A stretch of DNA of 64,000 nt from Paenibacillus cellulositrophicus (GCF_009363095.1 NZ_CP045296.1:434001-498000); one strand, 5' to 3'. Counted from the first letter of the stretch, positions 50,711 through 59,764 are shown. Notes: generated by a model not told the origin, from the sequence alone. A program made the numbers and translations.

Positions 50711-52543
50711 ATGAAACGAGAGGCCGAACAACAAGTCCAACAGACAGCAGCAGGGTCCGCGCCGGAGAACCTGCTTGATGATCCTTTTCAACTAGAGACA
50801 GCCCCTGATGGTCCTCAGTCTGAGGAGCAAAATCACCGGATGGAATGGTGGAGGGAAGCCCGGCTGGGCCTGTTCATCCATTGGGGACCCTACGCACGGC
50901 CGGCAGGCGAGTGGAAAGGAAAGGAGATCCAAGCTTCCTACAGTGAGCACATCATGCTGCGCGCAAAGATTCCGGCCGTTGAATATGAAGAGATGGCGGC
51001 AGGCTGGAATCCTTCTTCTTTTGACGCGCTGAAGTGGGTGCGTACCGCCAAAAAGGCCGGCTTGAAATATATCATTTTCACGGCCAAGCATCATGACGGA
51101 TTCGCCATGTATGATTCGCATGTGTCCGATTACTCCATCGTCCAGCATGCGGTCTTTCAAAGAGATCCGCTCCGGGAGCTGGCGGAAGCATGCGAGCAGG
51201 AAGAAATGGTGCTGGGTATTTACTACTCGCACGCCATGGACTGGCATGATCCCGATTCCCAGGGGAACACCTGGGACTACCCCAGCAATATCGGTGCATA
51301 CGATGACGTGGAGAGCTGGGTGCACGATTCGGATAAGCGAAGCCGCTTTGAGCGTTATCTGAATAATAAATCACTACCTCAGGTTCGCGAGCTGCTGACG
51401 GATTACGGGAAGGTCGGCCTCATGTGGTTCGACTGCGGCGGAAAACTGACCCGCGAGCAGGGGAAGCAGTTTCTGGACACTGTATACTCGCTGCAGCCGG
51501 ACTGCCTGGTGAACAGCCGGGTGTGGAAGGCTCCCCTCGGGGATTACTCCAATACGTCCGACAATCAGCTGACCACGCGGACTTTGCGCCAGGATTGGGA
51601 GAACATCATCACGCTTAACGATTCATGGGGGTACAAAAAATCGGATCACAACTGGAAATCTCCCGCATCCATCATCCGGCAGATGGTCGATGTCGTCAGC
51701 AAAAACGGCAATTTGGTCATCAATATCGGACCGACAGAGACGGGAGAGTGGGATCCGGTATCCGAATCGATTTTGCTGGAAATCGGCGGTTGGTTAGATA
51801 CATACGGAGACAGCATTTACGGGGCGGGGCCATCCCCGACGGCAAGGCCGTCCTGGGGCAGGTGCACCGTGAAAGGAAACATGCTGTATCTGCATGTCTT
51901 CGACCGGCCAACAGACCGGAAGCTGGTCGTTCCCGGCCTGAAGACGGACGTTCTAAATGCCTATATGCTGAAAGACGGCAGGGAACTGAAATTGACCCGG
52001 TTATCGGAAAAGGATGTAGAGATTGAACTGCTTGAATCGGTGCTTTCCGAAGTGAACGAATTTTCCAAACCACAAGTCATCGCCATCCTCTGTTCCGGTC
52101 CGGTCGATGGCAATCCGGTGGGACTATTGGACTCACGGGAAGGCAGCATCCTTGAATTAGGCGTATTCGATGCCGAAATATCCGGAGCCGGACTGAAGTA
52201 TGATACCGGGAAAAAGGGCCGTGACAACCTCCTGGATTGGACAGACGAAAGTGCCGAGGCGGTCTGGTCTGTCCGGACCCTGGGGGCCGCAGATTTCGAC
52301 GTGCGCATCGAATATGGCAGCGATGACGCCGAGGGTGGAGGCGGCGGGACCTACCTGGTGACCACCGGAGACCAGTCACTGCGTGCTCAGGTGCAGCCGA
52401 CCGGCGGACCGTATGACTTCCGTGAGTTTTACGTGGGAAAGCTGCGTTTTCCCGAAGCAGGGGAGTATTTGATCCGGCTTCAGGCGGAAAGAATTACGGG
52501 CCAATATTTAATGCAGCCCAGATGCTTGAAGCTGCAGCGTTAA
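50711..52543 (+). CDS. GH29 alpha-L-fucosidase
   Basis: A 610-residue retaining alpha-L-fucosidase. The catalytic barrel starts at WWREARLGLFIHWGPYA; conserved parts are YIIFTAKHHDGFAMYDS and VGLMWFDCGG, whose D241 is the nucleophile. The C-terminal 200 residues are beta-rich, with KGNMLYLHVFDRP and a last domain of TGDQSLRAQVQPTGGPYDF and YLIRLQAERITG. No signal peptide, so it is cytoplasmic like the two GH95 enzymes; the two families cleave different fucosyl linkages. RBS AAAGGAG. It ends the locus and is followed by a terminator. Confidence 0.93.
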   Translation: MKREAEQQVQQTAAGSAPENLLDDPFQLETAPDGPQSEEQNHRMEWWREARLGLFIHWGPYARPAGEWKGKEIQASYSEHIMLRAKIPAVEYEEMAAGWNPSSFDALKWVRTAKKAGLKYIIFTAKHHDGFAMYDSHVSDYSIVQHAVFQRDPLRELAEACEQEEMVLGIYYSHAMDWHDPDSQGNTWDYPSNIGAYDDVESWVHDSDKRSRFERYLNNKSLPQVRELLTDYGKVGLMWFDCGGKLTREQGKQFLDTVYSLQPDCLVNSRVWKAPLGDYSNTSDNQLTTRTLRQDWENIITLNDSWGYKKSDHNWKSPASIIRQMVDVVSKNGNLVINIGPTETGEWDPVSESILLEIGGWLDTYGDSIYGAGPSPTARPSWGRCTVKGNMLYLHVFDRPTDRKLVVPGLKTDVLNAYMLKDGRELKLTRLSEKDVEIELLESVLSEVNEFSKPQVIAILCSGPVDGNPVGLLDSREGSILELGVFDAEISGAGLKYDTGKKGRDNLLDWTDESAEAVWSVRTLGAADFDVRIEYGSDDAEGGGGGTYLVTTGDQSLRAQVQPTGGPYDFREFYVGKLRFPEAGEYLIRLQAERITGQYLMQPRCLKLQR

Positions 52544-52570
52544 CCCGAACCGGATTGTGTTGAATTACGG

Positions 52571-52618
52571 AAAAGGAACCATTGCCTCTGCAAGCAGAAG
52601 ACGGCGGTTCCTTTTTTC
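52571..52618 (+). terminator. Terminator of the carbohydrate locus
   Basis: AAAAGGAACC pairs with GGTTCCTTTT, an inner CTCTGC/GCAGA stem adds stability, and TTTTTTCTT follows. Confidence 0.88.
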
Positions 52619-52622
52619 TTGA

Positions 52623-52712
52623 CTTGGCTTCCTTATATCGCAAGAGAAACTGCAGCTTTAAGCAGCGGTCTGTCCTCCTAGAATGTACTTCGGTCGGTGT
52701 TTCTCTCAAGAT
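52623..52712 (+). repeat. Structured noncoding element, copy B
   Basis: Resembles the element at 14814-14904: TGGCTTCCT, GCAAGA, CTTTAAG and GCGGTCTGTC recur in the same order and at nearly equal spacing. AGAGAAAC (52643-52650) pairs perfectly with GTTTCTCT (52699-52706); copy A has AGAAAAA and TTTTTCT there, so both strands changed together. The 3' end of the element overlaps the last codons of the converging germination gene, whose stop reads TGA on the minus strand at 52706. Confidence 0.6.
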
Positions 52713-53812
52713 CCTCCCGTCTGTTTTCCTTTTCGGGAAAAAAGCTTCTTCATTAGGACAACGGCTGCCAAAGCAAGGGGAATCCAGATTTGGAAAACCG
52801 GAAAGTCGTACATCAGATTTCGCGTGAATCCGATCCAGGTATGGTAAATAAAATTGGGCGCGGCGAAAGAAATGGTATAAATAAACGCGCCGACGATGAC
52901 CGTTAATTTTTTGTGGCTCATCTTTACCAGATAGGAAAGGCCAATGACCGCCCCCAAGTAAAAAGCCGTCATTTTCACAAAGATGCCGATATAAATCAGC
53001 AAAATTATGACCGGATCGAGCCGTTCGAGAAAATCAGCGATTTCGATCAGGCGGACCGATCTGAGCATGGGGAGGGTGGTAATGCTTAAGATTTGGGGGC
53101 TCAATATCGTTAAATTCAACAAGTTGAATGTCAGCAGCAGGATTCCCACAAACAGGTAGGAATAGATCGATAGCTTGGACAGATTTTTTTTGTTGTTCAA
53201 ATGCTTCCAAAACGCAAGAAACACGACAACCTCGCCAAACGGGAAGCTGATGACTTTCGGAATGGCTTCCCTGATCACAGGCATGATGCCATGCTCGAGC
53301 ACCGGCTGAAGCCGCTCCAGATGAATATTTTTAGAGACGATGAACATCAAGAAAATCAGGAAATAACCCAGGATGGTAAAGGGGAGCAGAAATTCGACGA
53401 CACGGAAAAAAACTTCCGTTCCCTTGGAAATCGCATAGGCGGACAGCAGAATCATGATCAGCATCAGGAGGGACAGCGGCGTTTTGGGAAGAAAGGAAAT
53501 GTTGATAATGTCCCCAAACTCCCTGGTGTTTCTCATGGATTCATAGGAAAAATAGAAAATATAAGCGATCGTGACGATCGTTCCCAGAATACGACCCAGC
53601 TGTTGGTTCAGGATTTCGAAGAGATTGCGGTCCTCGTTCCCCTTTTGGATGAAAAGGTAAACCAGGAGCAGGAGCAGTCCGGCCAGCATCGCGACTATGA
53701 CGACCAGCCAGGCGTCCTGCTTGGCTCCCACGCCCAATTCGTATAATGGGGAAGTTCCGATCAAAAACAGGATCATCATCGCGATCAGCTCGTATTTGTC
53801 TATTTTTTGCAA
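52706..53812 (-). CDS. GerAB/GerKB-type spore germination permease-like protein
   Basis: A 368-residue membrane protein with about ten helices, the B subunit of a GerA-class germinant receptor (amino acid permease-like superfamily) in the inner spore membrane. The TTG start lies seven bases after AAGGAGTG. Helices are visible throughout, for example IAMMILFLIGTSPLYELG and WLVVIVAMLAGLLLLLVYLFI. It is the last gene of a three-gene operon in A-C-B order, 18 bp after the C subunit. The C-terminus is short and basic (KKLFSRKGKQTGGS). It is expected to bind the germinant. Confidence 0.93.
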   Translation of the reverse strand: MQKIDKYELIAMMILFLIGTSPLYELGVGAKQDAWLVVIVAMLAGLLLLLVYLFIQKGNEDRNLFEILNQQLGRILGTIVTIAYIFYFSYESMRNTREFGDIINISFLPKTPLSLLMLIMILLSAYAISKGTEVFFRVVEFLLPFTILGYFLIFLMFIVSKNIHLERLQPVLEHGIMPVIREAIPKVISFPFGEVVVFLAFWKHLNNKKNLSKLSIYSYLFVGILLLTFNLLNLTILSPQILSITTLPMLRSVRLIEIADFLERLDPVIILLIYIGIFVKMTAFYLGAVIGLSYLVKMSHKKLTVIVGAFIYTISFAAPNFIYHTWIGFTRNLMYDFPVFQIWIPLALAAVVLMKKLFSRKGKQTGGS

Positions 53813-53830
53813 GTAGGGGCACTCCTTCCG

Positions 53831-55054
53831 CTAGAATTTTTGGTCTTTGAGCAAGCTGGAGTACGGCTTGGTAATCATGTTCGTATGCTCAATGTTAATC
53901 TTGACCTGCACGCGCAGGCTGATTTCCTCGATGGGACGCTTCGTTTTCATCAGTTTTCTCCAAGTAGAGGGATCTTTACGATGTATCGCGTTCATGAATC
54001 CGGCCAGATCCACGTTCATTTCCTGCAGATGGCTCCAGGTCTCCATGACATCGCCGCCGATTTGTTTGCTTATCGTACGTTCTAAGTCCCGAACGACCCC
54101 AGGATTCTTTAAGTCCAGGTTGCAGCCGGATTCGTCGATCACTCCCGTTGCGGAAATTTTGGCGTGGATGACTGATTTCCCATGGATGACCTTCGGTTCA
54201 AGTTTGGTAGACGATTTCAGCACTCGATAGCTGAGCAGCTGATTTTCTTGGCCTTTTGCGGTGCACGGAATCACGACCATCATGCTGCTGACACGGTCGG
54301 AGAGCCACGCTACGGAACGGCTATCTTTTTGATCGATCCAACCCACCAGCTTGTCCTTACGGAATACTCCCAGCTCTCCGAGCTTAATGACCGCATCATT
54401 TCGCGTCGATTTCAGGGCATCGAGGGAGGACTGCTTGGTCAAATCTCCGGATACCTCAAGTTCTGGCGCCATGGCGCTTTCATCCAGACTGGCAACCATT
54501 CTGGCGAAATCGATGAGCCGCATGTTTTGAGCCTGGGACAGATTTTTCTGGCTTTGATCGATGATCCGTTGAATGGCGTTGCCGGATATTTTCTCCAAAG
54601 GGATCAGCACTTCCAGCAAATTGGAAGCTTTGCCCTTGGTCAAGAGGACGGACATGGTCTCCCTGCTCTCGAACGGACGAAGGAAAAAATCAAGAATTTC
54701 TCCGACTCCTTCTTTCCGGGCCACATCTTCGCTAAGAATAAGGACGGAGTTATGGGCAAAAAAGAGCTTCCTTGATGTTTCCAGGCTGGCATTCTGCATC
54801 GCCTCGGCGATTGAGCGCCCCTTGGTTGAGAAAATGGTCGTCGGAGACTGGCTTCCTGCACTGCCGCCGCCTGTCTGGGTGGCAATCGACTGCGGAATGA
54901 CGACCTGGAACGAAATCTCCCATTTCCCGTTGCTGCGGTCGATGGACGTCGCAGAAATGATGCTCAGCGTATTCAATTCTTGGCTGTCCCAGCATCCGCT
55001 CGTCAGCAGCGCGACAGAAAGCATGAGAATCATAATGCCCAGTCTCCGGAGCAT
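53831..55054 (-). CDS. Ger(x)C-family spore germination lipoprotein
   Basis: A 407-residue lipoprotein; ATG at 55054 after AGAGGTGG (a GTG nine bases upstream is the alternative). The lipobox is LLTSGC, followed by WDSQELNTLSIISATSIDRSNGKWEISFQVVIP, which is typical for Ger(x)C (here quoted in part: WDSQELNTLSI). The C-terminal domain includes GGDVMETWSHLQEMNVDLAG and the end VKINIEHTNMITKPY. It would anchor on the outer face of the inner spore membrane as subunit C of the receptor. It is 30 bp downstream of the A subunit gene. Confidence 0.93.
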   Translation of the reverse strand: MLRRLGIMILMLSVALLTSGCWDSQELNTLSIISATSIDRSNGKWEISFQVVIPQSIATQTGGGSAGSQSPTTIFSTKGRSIAEAMQNASLETSRKLFFAHNSVLILSEDVARKEGVGEILDFFLRPFESRETMSVLLTKGKASNLLEVLIPLEKISGNAIQRIIDQSQKNLSQAQNMRLIDFARMVASLDESAMAPELEVSGDLTKQSSLDALKSTRNDAVIKLGELGVFRKDKLVGWIDQKDSRSVAWLSDRVSSMMVVIPCTAKGQENQLLSYRVLKSSTKLEPKVIHGKSVIHAKISATGVIDESGCNLDLKNPGVVRDLERTISKQIGGDVMETWSHLQEMNVDLAGFMNAIHRKDPSTWRKLMKTKRPIEEISLRVQVKINIEHTNMITKPYSSLLKDQKF

Positions 55055-55084
55055 CTTTTCCACCTCTTCGTTTGACCTGGATGT

Positions 55085-56698
55085 TCACTGCTCTTGTTCA
55101 TCTTTCGATGGCGACGGTTTTTGGATTGATTTTTGGCGTTTGACGTTTTTCTGGCTGATTAAGGTAGGCCTTTTGATCATGGCCCACCAAGGCACGCGTA
55201 CCAACGAGTCCTTCTGGTCGGAAGTAGTAAAGGGCGCAAGCGGAATCAAATAAGGGATTCCGAAGGACCGCAGCCCTGCCAAATGGATGAGCATCGCCAT
55301 TAATCCTGCAATGATACCAAACAGTCCCAGCGTGGCTGCCAGCAGCATGAATCCGAAACGAAGCAGCCGAGCCGAATTGGATAAGCTGACCGACGGAGCG
55401 ACGAAGCCGGCAATGGCGGTAAAAGCCACGATAATAACCATCGCGGCCGATACCAAACCTGCCTGAACCGCCGCTTGTCCAAGCACGAGCGCGCCGACGA
55501 TCGAAATCGCGGACCCGATCGCCCTTGGCATCCGCACCCCGGCTTCCCGCAAAACTTCGAAAGTGATTTCCATGGCAAGCGCTTCGACAAAGGCCGGAAA
55601 CGGGACGCCTTCCCGCTGGGCCGCGAGGCTGATGAGCAGGGTCGTCGGCAGCATCTGCTGATGAAATGTGGTGATCGCGATGTACATCGAGGGCAGGAGC
55701 ATGGAAAACACAAATGCAATGATCCGCATCAAGCGCAGAAACGTCGCGATATCGAATTTTTGGTAATAATCCTCGCTGGACTGGAACAACTTAAAAATCG
55801 TAATGGGGGCAATAAGCACAAAGGGGCTCCCGTCTACGAGAATGGCTACTTTCCCTTCCAGAATGGCCCCGGCGATAGCATCCGGCCGCTCGGAATTCGT
55901 AAGGGTTGGAAAAGGCGTAAAGGTGGCATCCTGGATAAATTCCTCTATATATCCGCTCTCCAGAACGCTGTCGATGTCAATCCGGTCAAGCCTTTTTAAA
56001 ATTTCCTTCACCACGTCATCACTAGCGATACCATGAATGTACATAACGGCTACGTCCGTTTGGGTTACGCGGCCGATCGTTCGGTCGACGATCCATAGAT
56101 TCGGATTTTTGATTTTGCGGCGGATTAATGACGTATTGATCCGAAGGTTTTCCGTAAAGCCTTCTCTTGGTCCCCGGATGACGGTTTGGGACTGGGGTTC
56201 GTCTACACCGCGCTGTTCCCCACCGGCTGAGGATGCTGATATTCCCTTGGCTGTACCATCTACCAGAATGACCGTATTGCCGGCAAGAATGGCGTCAAAC
56301 AGTTTCTTCATGGTATCGATGTCCGTGACTTGGCCAATGGCTAAAAACCGGTGTTTGATCCAACCCAGTACCTGCTTTGGCGGGTCCAGCGAACAATCCG
56401 CATCGGCCTGGATCTGCGTCAAAGATTTCAAAATGGAATTGTTGATAATCTGCTCATCGGCCAAACCGTCGGTGTAGATGACGGCGACATGGACAGGTTT
56501 TCCCAGGGCCTGGTCCAACCGACGGATTATAATATCGGAACTGTCGCCCGTCATTTCCTTGATCGTTTGGACGTTAACATCCAAGTATTTGGAAAGAGGC
56601 GTTTCAGGCATATTAAATTCCGAAGGCTGCTCGTTTTTGTCATGATTTTGTTTGGAATCACCGCTGGAATCTTGTTTGGATTTGAAAAAAGGCCGCAT
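55085..56698 (-). CDS. GerA-family spore germination protein, A subunit
   Basis: A 537-residue receptor subunit; ATG at 56698 is placed six to seven bases after AAGGTGAGG, better than a Met 12 codons upstream. A soluble N-terminal domain (residues about 40-310) includes VHVAVIYTDGLADEQIINN and the conserved VDGTAKGI and EPQSQTVIRGPREGFTENLRINTSL (motif RGPREGF). About five or six helices follow from residue 310, with LPSMYIAITTFHQQMLPTTLL and the PxPxxVEALAMEITFEVLREAG segment. It opens the operon of a full GerA-type receptor (A, C, B). The germinant is not predictable. Confidence 0.94.
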   Translation of the reverse strand: MRPFFKSKQDSSGDSKQNHDKNEQPSEFNMPETPLSKYLDVNVQTIKEMTGDSSDIIIRRLDQALGKPVHVAVIYTDGLADEQIINNSILKSLTQIQADADCSLDPPKQVLGWIKHRFLAIGQVTDIDTMKKLFDAILAGNTVILVDGTAKGISASSAGGEQRGVDEPQSQTVIRGPREGFTENLRINTSLIRRKIKNPNLWIVDRTIGRVTQTDVAVMYIHGIASDDVVKEILKRLDRIDIDSVLESGYIEEFIQDATFTPFPTLTNSERPDAIAGAILEGKVAILVDGSPFVLIAPITIFKLFQSSEDYYQKFDIATFLRLMRIIAFVFSMLLPSMYIAITTFHQQMLPTTLLISLAAQREGVPFPAFVEALAMEITFEVLREAGVRMPRAIGSAISIVGALVLGQAAVQAGLVSAAMVIIVAFTAIAGFVAPSVSLSNSARLLRFGFMLLAATLGLFGIIAGLMAMLIHLAGLRSFGIPYLIPLAPFTTSDQKDSLVRVPWWAMIKRPTLISQKNVKRQKSIQKPSPSKDEQEQ

Positions 56699-56801
56699 CC
56701 TAATCCTCACCTTGAAATTTATATTCTGCTTCATCGTTGCCTTTTTCGGAGGAACTTAAACTAGGGGCATCGATAGAGGATCGCTCTTCAGAAAACGTGC
56801 C

Positions 56802-56836
56802 GGAAAAAGCAAAACAGACGGCTGGCGGCCGTCTGT
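56802..56836 (-). terminator. Minus-strand terminator after the Old Yellow Enzyme gene
   Basis: Read on the minus strand, ACAGACGGC and GCCGTCTGT form a 9-bp stem, then TTTTGCTTTTT. Confidence 0.85.
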
Positions 56837-56874
56837 CGCGATTTATAAACAAGCAATAGACTGAAGGAAAATCA

Positions 56875-58014
56875 TTACCTTTCGGCGTCCACAACTTGCG
56901 GGTCACTGCGCAGCGGAAACCAGCCGGGAATACTCATCATGAGGCTCCACAGCGGTTCGGGAATCGATAAATCCTGCAGGTCGAGAGGGGAGATGGACGT
57001 TCGGATCTGCTGTTCACGGCCTTCCAATACCAACTGTACCCAATCCGGTTCCATGATGAGCTCCCGTCCCAGGGCGATGAGCGGGATGCCGGAGGACAGC
57101 GCCTCCAGTGCATCATCGGGCGTGTAAATGCTGCCGACGCCAATAATGGGGATACGCGAGCCGACGCGCTCCTGAAGAATCGCCAATCGTGACCGGCTGT
57201 CCTGAATCCCCCTTCGCGGAACGGAGCGGAAGCTGGTCAGGGATATATGAAGGTAATCGATCCCTGTATCCAACAGTGCATCGACGAACGAGAGGGTATC
57301 GGCCATCGTAATGCCCGGCGTTCCCGCCTCTTCAGGCGAAAACCGGAAGCCGACCAGGAATGGTTTTTCAGACTCTTTACGAACGGTCCGAAGGACCTCG
57401 CGAATAATGGTTAAGGCCAGCGTCATTCTATTCTCCAAGCTCCCTCCATAACGGTCCGTGCGGCGGTTCGTCATCGGGGAAAAAAATTGATGCAGCAAAT
57501 TCCCGTTTCCGCCGTGAATTTCCACCCCATCAAATCCGGCGTTGACCGCTCTTCGGGCTGCTTCTGCATAAGCATGAATGATGCCTTCCATTTCCTGCTC
57601 GGTGAGACTGCGCGGGACGGGGGCTCCTTCCCGGTCTTCCGGGATGTTTCCGGCGCTGACGTAATCGCCTGTCTTGGAGCCTTGTCTGCCAGTGTGGAAA
57701 ATTTGCAGCACGGCCTTGGCTCCGTTTCCCTGGATCGTCGAGGCAAGCCGGCGGAGTCCGGGAATGAGGGCGTCGGTGTCGGCACCGGGCGCACCAGGCA
57801 TTCCTCCTTGCTGCAATACATACGTTGCCGCTGTGATGACCATGGCAGCACCATGAGAACGCCGTTTGTAGTATTGAATTTCCTGTTCGGAAATGGAGCC
57901 GTCCGCATTGGAACTCATATGGGTCATCGGAGACATCACGATTCGGTTTTTTAAAGAAATGTTGGCTGACGGAAAATGAAATGGATCAAAAAGGGGGGAG
58001 TACGATTTCTTCAT
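56875..58014 (-). CDS. NADH:flavin oxidoreductase, Old Yellow Enzyme family
   Basis: A 379-residue FMN-dependent enoate or nitro reductase-like enzyme. ATG at 58014 is about ten bases after AAGGAG; the frame upstream has no RBS. The barrel starts LFDPFHFPSANISLKNRIVMSPMTHMSS; further conserved parts are GFDGVEIHGGNGNLLHQFFSP (with the His and Asn of the active site), NRRTDRYGGSLENRMTLAL and the C-terminal phosphate-binding part VGSIYTPDDALEALSSG. The usual Cys near the N-terminus is Ser or Thr here (MSPMTH). It is divergently transcribed from the Rrf2 regulator, whose operators probably lie between. Confidence 0.92.
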   Translation of the reverse strand: MKKSYSPLFDPFHFPSANISLKNRIVMSPMTHMSSNADGSISEQEIQYYKRRSHGAAMVITAATYVLQQGGMPGAPGADTDALIPGLRRLASTIQGNGAKAVLQIFHTGRQGSKTGDYVSAGNIPEDREGAPVPRSLTEQEMEGIIHAYAEAARRAVNAGFDGVEIHGGNGNLLHQFFSPMTNRRTDRYGGSLENRMTLALTIIREVLRTVRKESEKPFLVGFRFSPEEAGTPGITMADTLSFVDALLDTGIDYLHISLTSFRSVPRRGIQDSRSRLAILQERVGSRIPIIGVGSIYTPDDALEALSSGIPLIALGRELIMEPDWVQLVLEGREQQIRTSISPLDLQDLSIPEPLWSLMMSIPGWFPLRSDPQVVDAER

Positions 58015-58101
58015 TGGGTGACAACTCCTTCGTAACGATTCTTTTATTGAGCTTGTTATGATTATAAGAGGAGAAGCAGCATCCCGTAAGAACGCAAAAT
58101 C

Positions 58102-58145
58102 TTTGGATATAATCCAAATACCTGGACCAACTAACATAAAGTTAG
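58102..58145. promoter_or_regulatory. Palindromes between the divergent OYE and Rrf2 genes
   Basis: TTTGGATATAATCCAAA (58102-58118) is a perfect inverted repeat with 7-bp arms and a 3-base centre; CTAAC-ATAAA-GTTAG (58131-58145) is a second dyad. They are centred about 28 bp apart and are natural candidates for Rrf2 operators controlling both directions. Confidence 0.55.
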
Positions 58146-58239
58146 CTTGATTTATCATCATGTTCTGCATATAATGGACATTACAGGTCCATAATAAATG
58201 CGCTGTTATGGTTTGCTGCTTGAAAAGGAGGAATCCAGC

Positions 58240-58725
58240 ATGCAATTTTCAAAAAGTACTGCATACGGTTTACACGCCTTGATGCTGCTGGCGAAATCGG
58301 AACGGGGCCGCAACGTGGGAATTAAAGAACTGTCCTCATCTCTGGGCGCTTCCGAGAGCTATTTATCCAAAATTATGTCCAAGCTGCGGCAGGATGGGCT
58401 TGTTCGCGCAGTTACCGGTGTGAACGGCGGCTATGAGCTTGCCCGGGCCGCCAGTGAAATTACTTTTCTGGACGTGGTTCAGGTTCTCGAAGGACGTCAG
58501 CACTTGTACGAATGCTTTCACGGGAGCGACCATCCGCTGCCGTCCCTGGAAGCTGCGGGGGACGAACCGGAAACGCCGGAATTTGCTTTCGGCGAAGGAT
58601 GCCCGGTCAAACAAGTGATGGATGCCGCGGAACTGCAGATGAACCGTTATCTTCAGCAGCATACGATCCAATCGGCACTGAACCAGGCGGGCTCATGTGA
58701 TGCCCATACGGCAAGCAAGAAGTAA
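58240..58725 (+). CDS. Rrf2-family transcriptional regulator
   Basis: A 161-residue regulator starting at ATG after AAAAGGAGG. The winged helix is MQFSKSTAYGLHALMLLAKSE with recognition part GASESYLSKIMSKLRQDGLVRAVTGVNGGYELAR. Cysteines at ECFHG, EGCPVK and SCD are in the region where Fe-S-binding Rrf2 proteins place their ligands, so a redox or nitrosative cue is possible. It is divergent from the Old Yellow Enzyme gene and 56 bp upstream of a thioredoxin-reductase-like gene, which it probably controls. Confidence 0.9.
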   Translation: MQFSKSTAYGLHALMLLAKSERGRNVGIKELSSSLGASESYLSKIMSKLRQDGLVRAVTGVNGGYELARAASEITFLDVVQVLEGRQHLYECFHGSDHPLPSLEAAGDEPETPEFAFGEGCPVKQVMDAAELQMNRYLQQHTIQSALNQAGSCDAHTASKK

Positions 58726-58737
58726 TAGACTTCTTGC
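58715..58737 (+). other. Hairpin spanning the Rrf2 stop codon
   Basis: GCAAGAAGT-AATAG-ACTTCTTGC is a perfect 9-bp stem that includes the stop codon. Only a short A/T-rich tail follows, so it may partly terminate or protect the mRNA before the next gene. Confidence 0.5.
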
Positions 58738-58781
58738 GCATTTATTATGGATAAAAAGGATCTATAAAGGGAGGAATTAAA

Positions 58782-59699
58782 ATGTCAGAAGTATTGTTGG
58801 ATGCGGTTATTATCGGAGGCGGGCCAGCCGGCATGAGCGCAGCGCTTGCGCTGGGCAGATCAAGACGTTCCGCGGTGGTCATTGACGAAGGCCGCCCGCG
58901 GAATCGGGTAACCCATGAGATGCATAACTTCCTGTCTCGGGACGGTATCGCTCCCGCGGAGTTTCGGCGGATCGCTCGAGAACAAATCAGTCAGTATCCT
59001 GCAATCAAGTTTGTACAAGGGAAGACGGAATCCGTGGAAGGAAGTGATGGCGACTTCCGGATCCGCACGGTTGACGGAAAGGTGTTCCGCAGCAAGAAGC
59101 TGTTGTTTGCAACCGGCAAACGAGACCTACCTCTGGATATTTCCGGGCTGGATGAGGTATACGGCAAAACCGCGTTTGTCTGCCCCTATTGCGACGGCTG
59201 GGAACTGCAGGACCAGCAGCTCGTGATGATTGCCAAGGGCGAAGGAGCGATGCATTTATCCAAAGTGCTGATGGGATGGTCTACGAATTTAACGTTATGC
59301 ACGAACGGCCCGGATGAATTGAATGCGGAACAGCGTGAAGAGCTGGAGCGCCACGGCATTACCGTTAAGGACTCGCCGATTCACAAGATTGAGTCTGAAG
59401 AAGGCAACGTAAAGCAGGTACTCCTGGAGAACGGCGAATCCGTTGCCTGCACCGGAATTTTCTTTGCGCCGAAACTGGCCGCTGCCACTGACCTGCCGCA
59501 GTCGCTGGGCTGCGAAGTGTCGGAATCCGGAAGCATTGTGGCCGATCGGATCGGCAAGACCAATATCCCCGGTGTATTCAGTGCCGGAGATGCCGCTTCT
59601 GACATGTATCAAGCCATTGCTGCGGCTTCCATGGGCGCGTTGGCAGGCATGGGCATCAATGCCGAACTGCTGGAAGAGGCATGGAAATCGGTTCGCTGA
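58782..59699 (+). CDS. Thioredoxin-reductase-like FAD/NAD(P) oxidoreductase
   Basis: A 305-residue flavoprotein with FAD motif VIIGGGPAGMSAALALGRS, redox motif C134-P-Y-C137 (CPYCDGWE) and C-terminal FAD contact TNIPGVFSAGDAASDMYQAIAAASMGALAG. The second dinucleotide motif for NAD(P)H is weak: the usual GxGxxA reads AKGEGAMHL, which resembles ferredoxin- or other-donor variants and suggests a non-classical electron source. RBS AGGGAGGA. The location after the Rrf2 gene suggests induction by redox stress. The substrate protein is unknown; the CPPC thioredoxin at 28878 is one possibility. Confidence 0.85.
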   Translation: MSEVLLDAVIIGGGPAGMSAALALGRSRRSAVVIDEGRPRNRVTHEMHNFLSRDGIAPAEFRRIAREQISQYPAIKFVQGKTESVEGSDGDFRIRTVDGKVFRSKKLLFATGKRDLPLDISGLDEVYGKTAFVCPYCDGWELQDQQLVMIAKGEGAMHLSKVLMGWSTNLTLCTNGPDELNAEQREELERHGITVKDSPIHKIESEEGNVKQVLLENGESVACTGIFFAPKLAAATDLPQSLGCEVSESGSIVADRIGKTNIPGVFSAGDAASDMYQAIAAASMGALAGMGINAELLEEAWKSVR

Positions 59700-59764
59700 A
59701 TCGCAGCCGATGGATCCATTCTTTTGCCAGGTTTGTGAAATCGGAATTTTTTTGCGAAAAAAGG

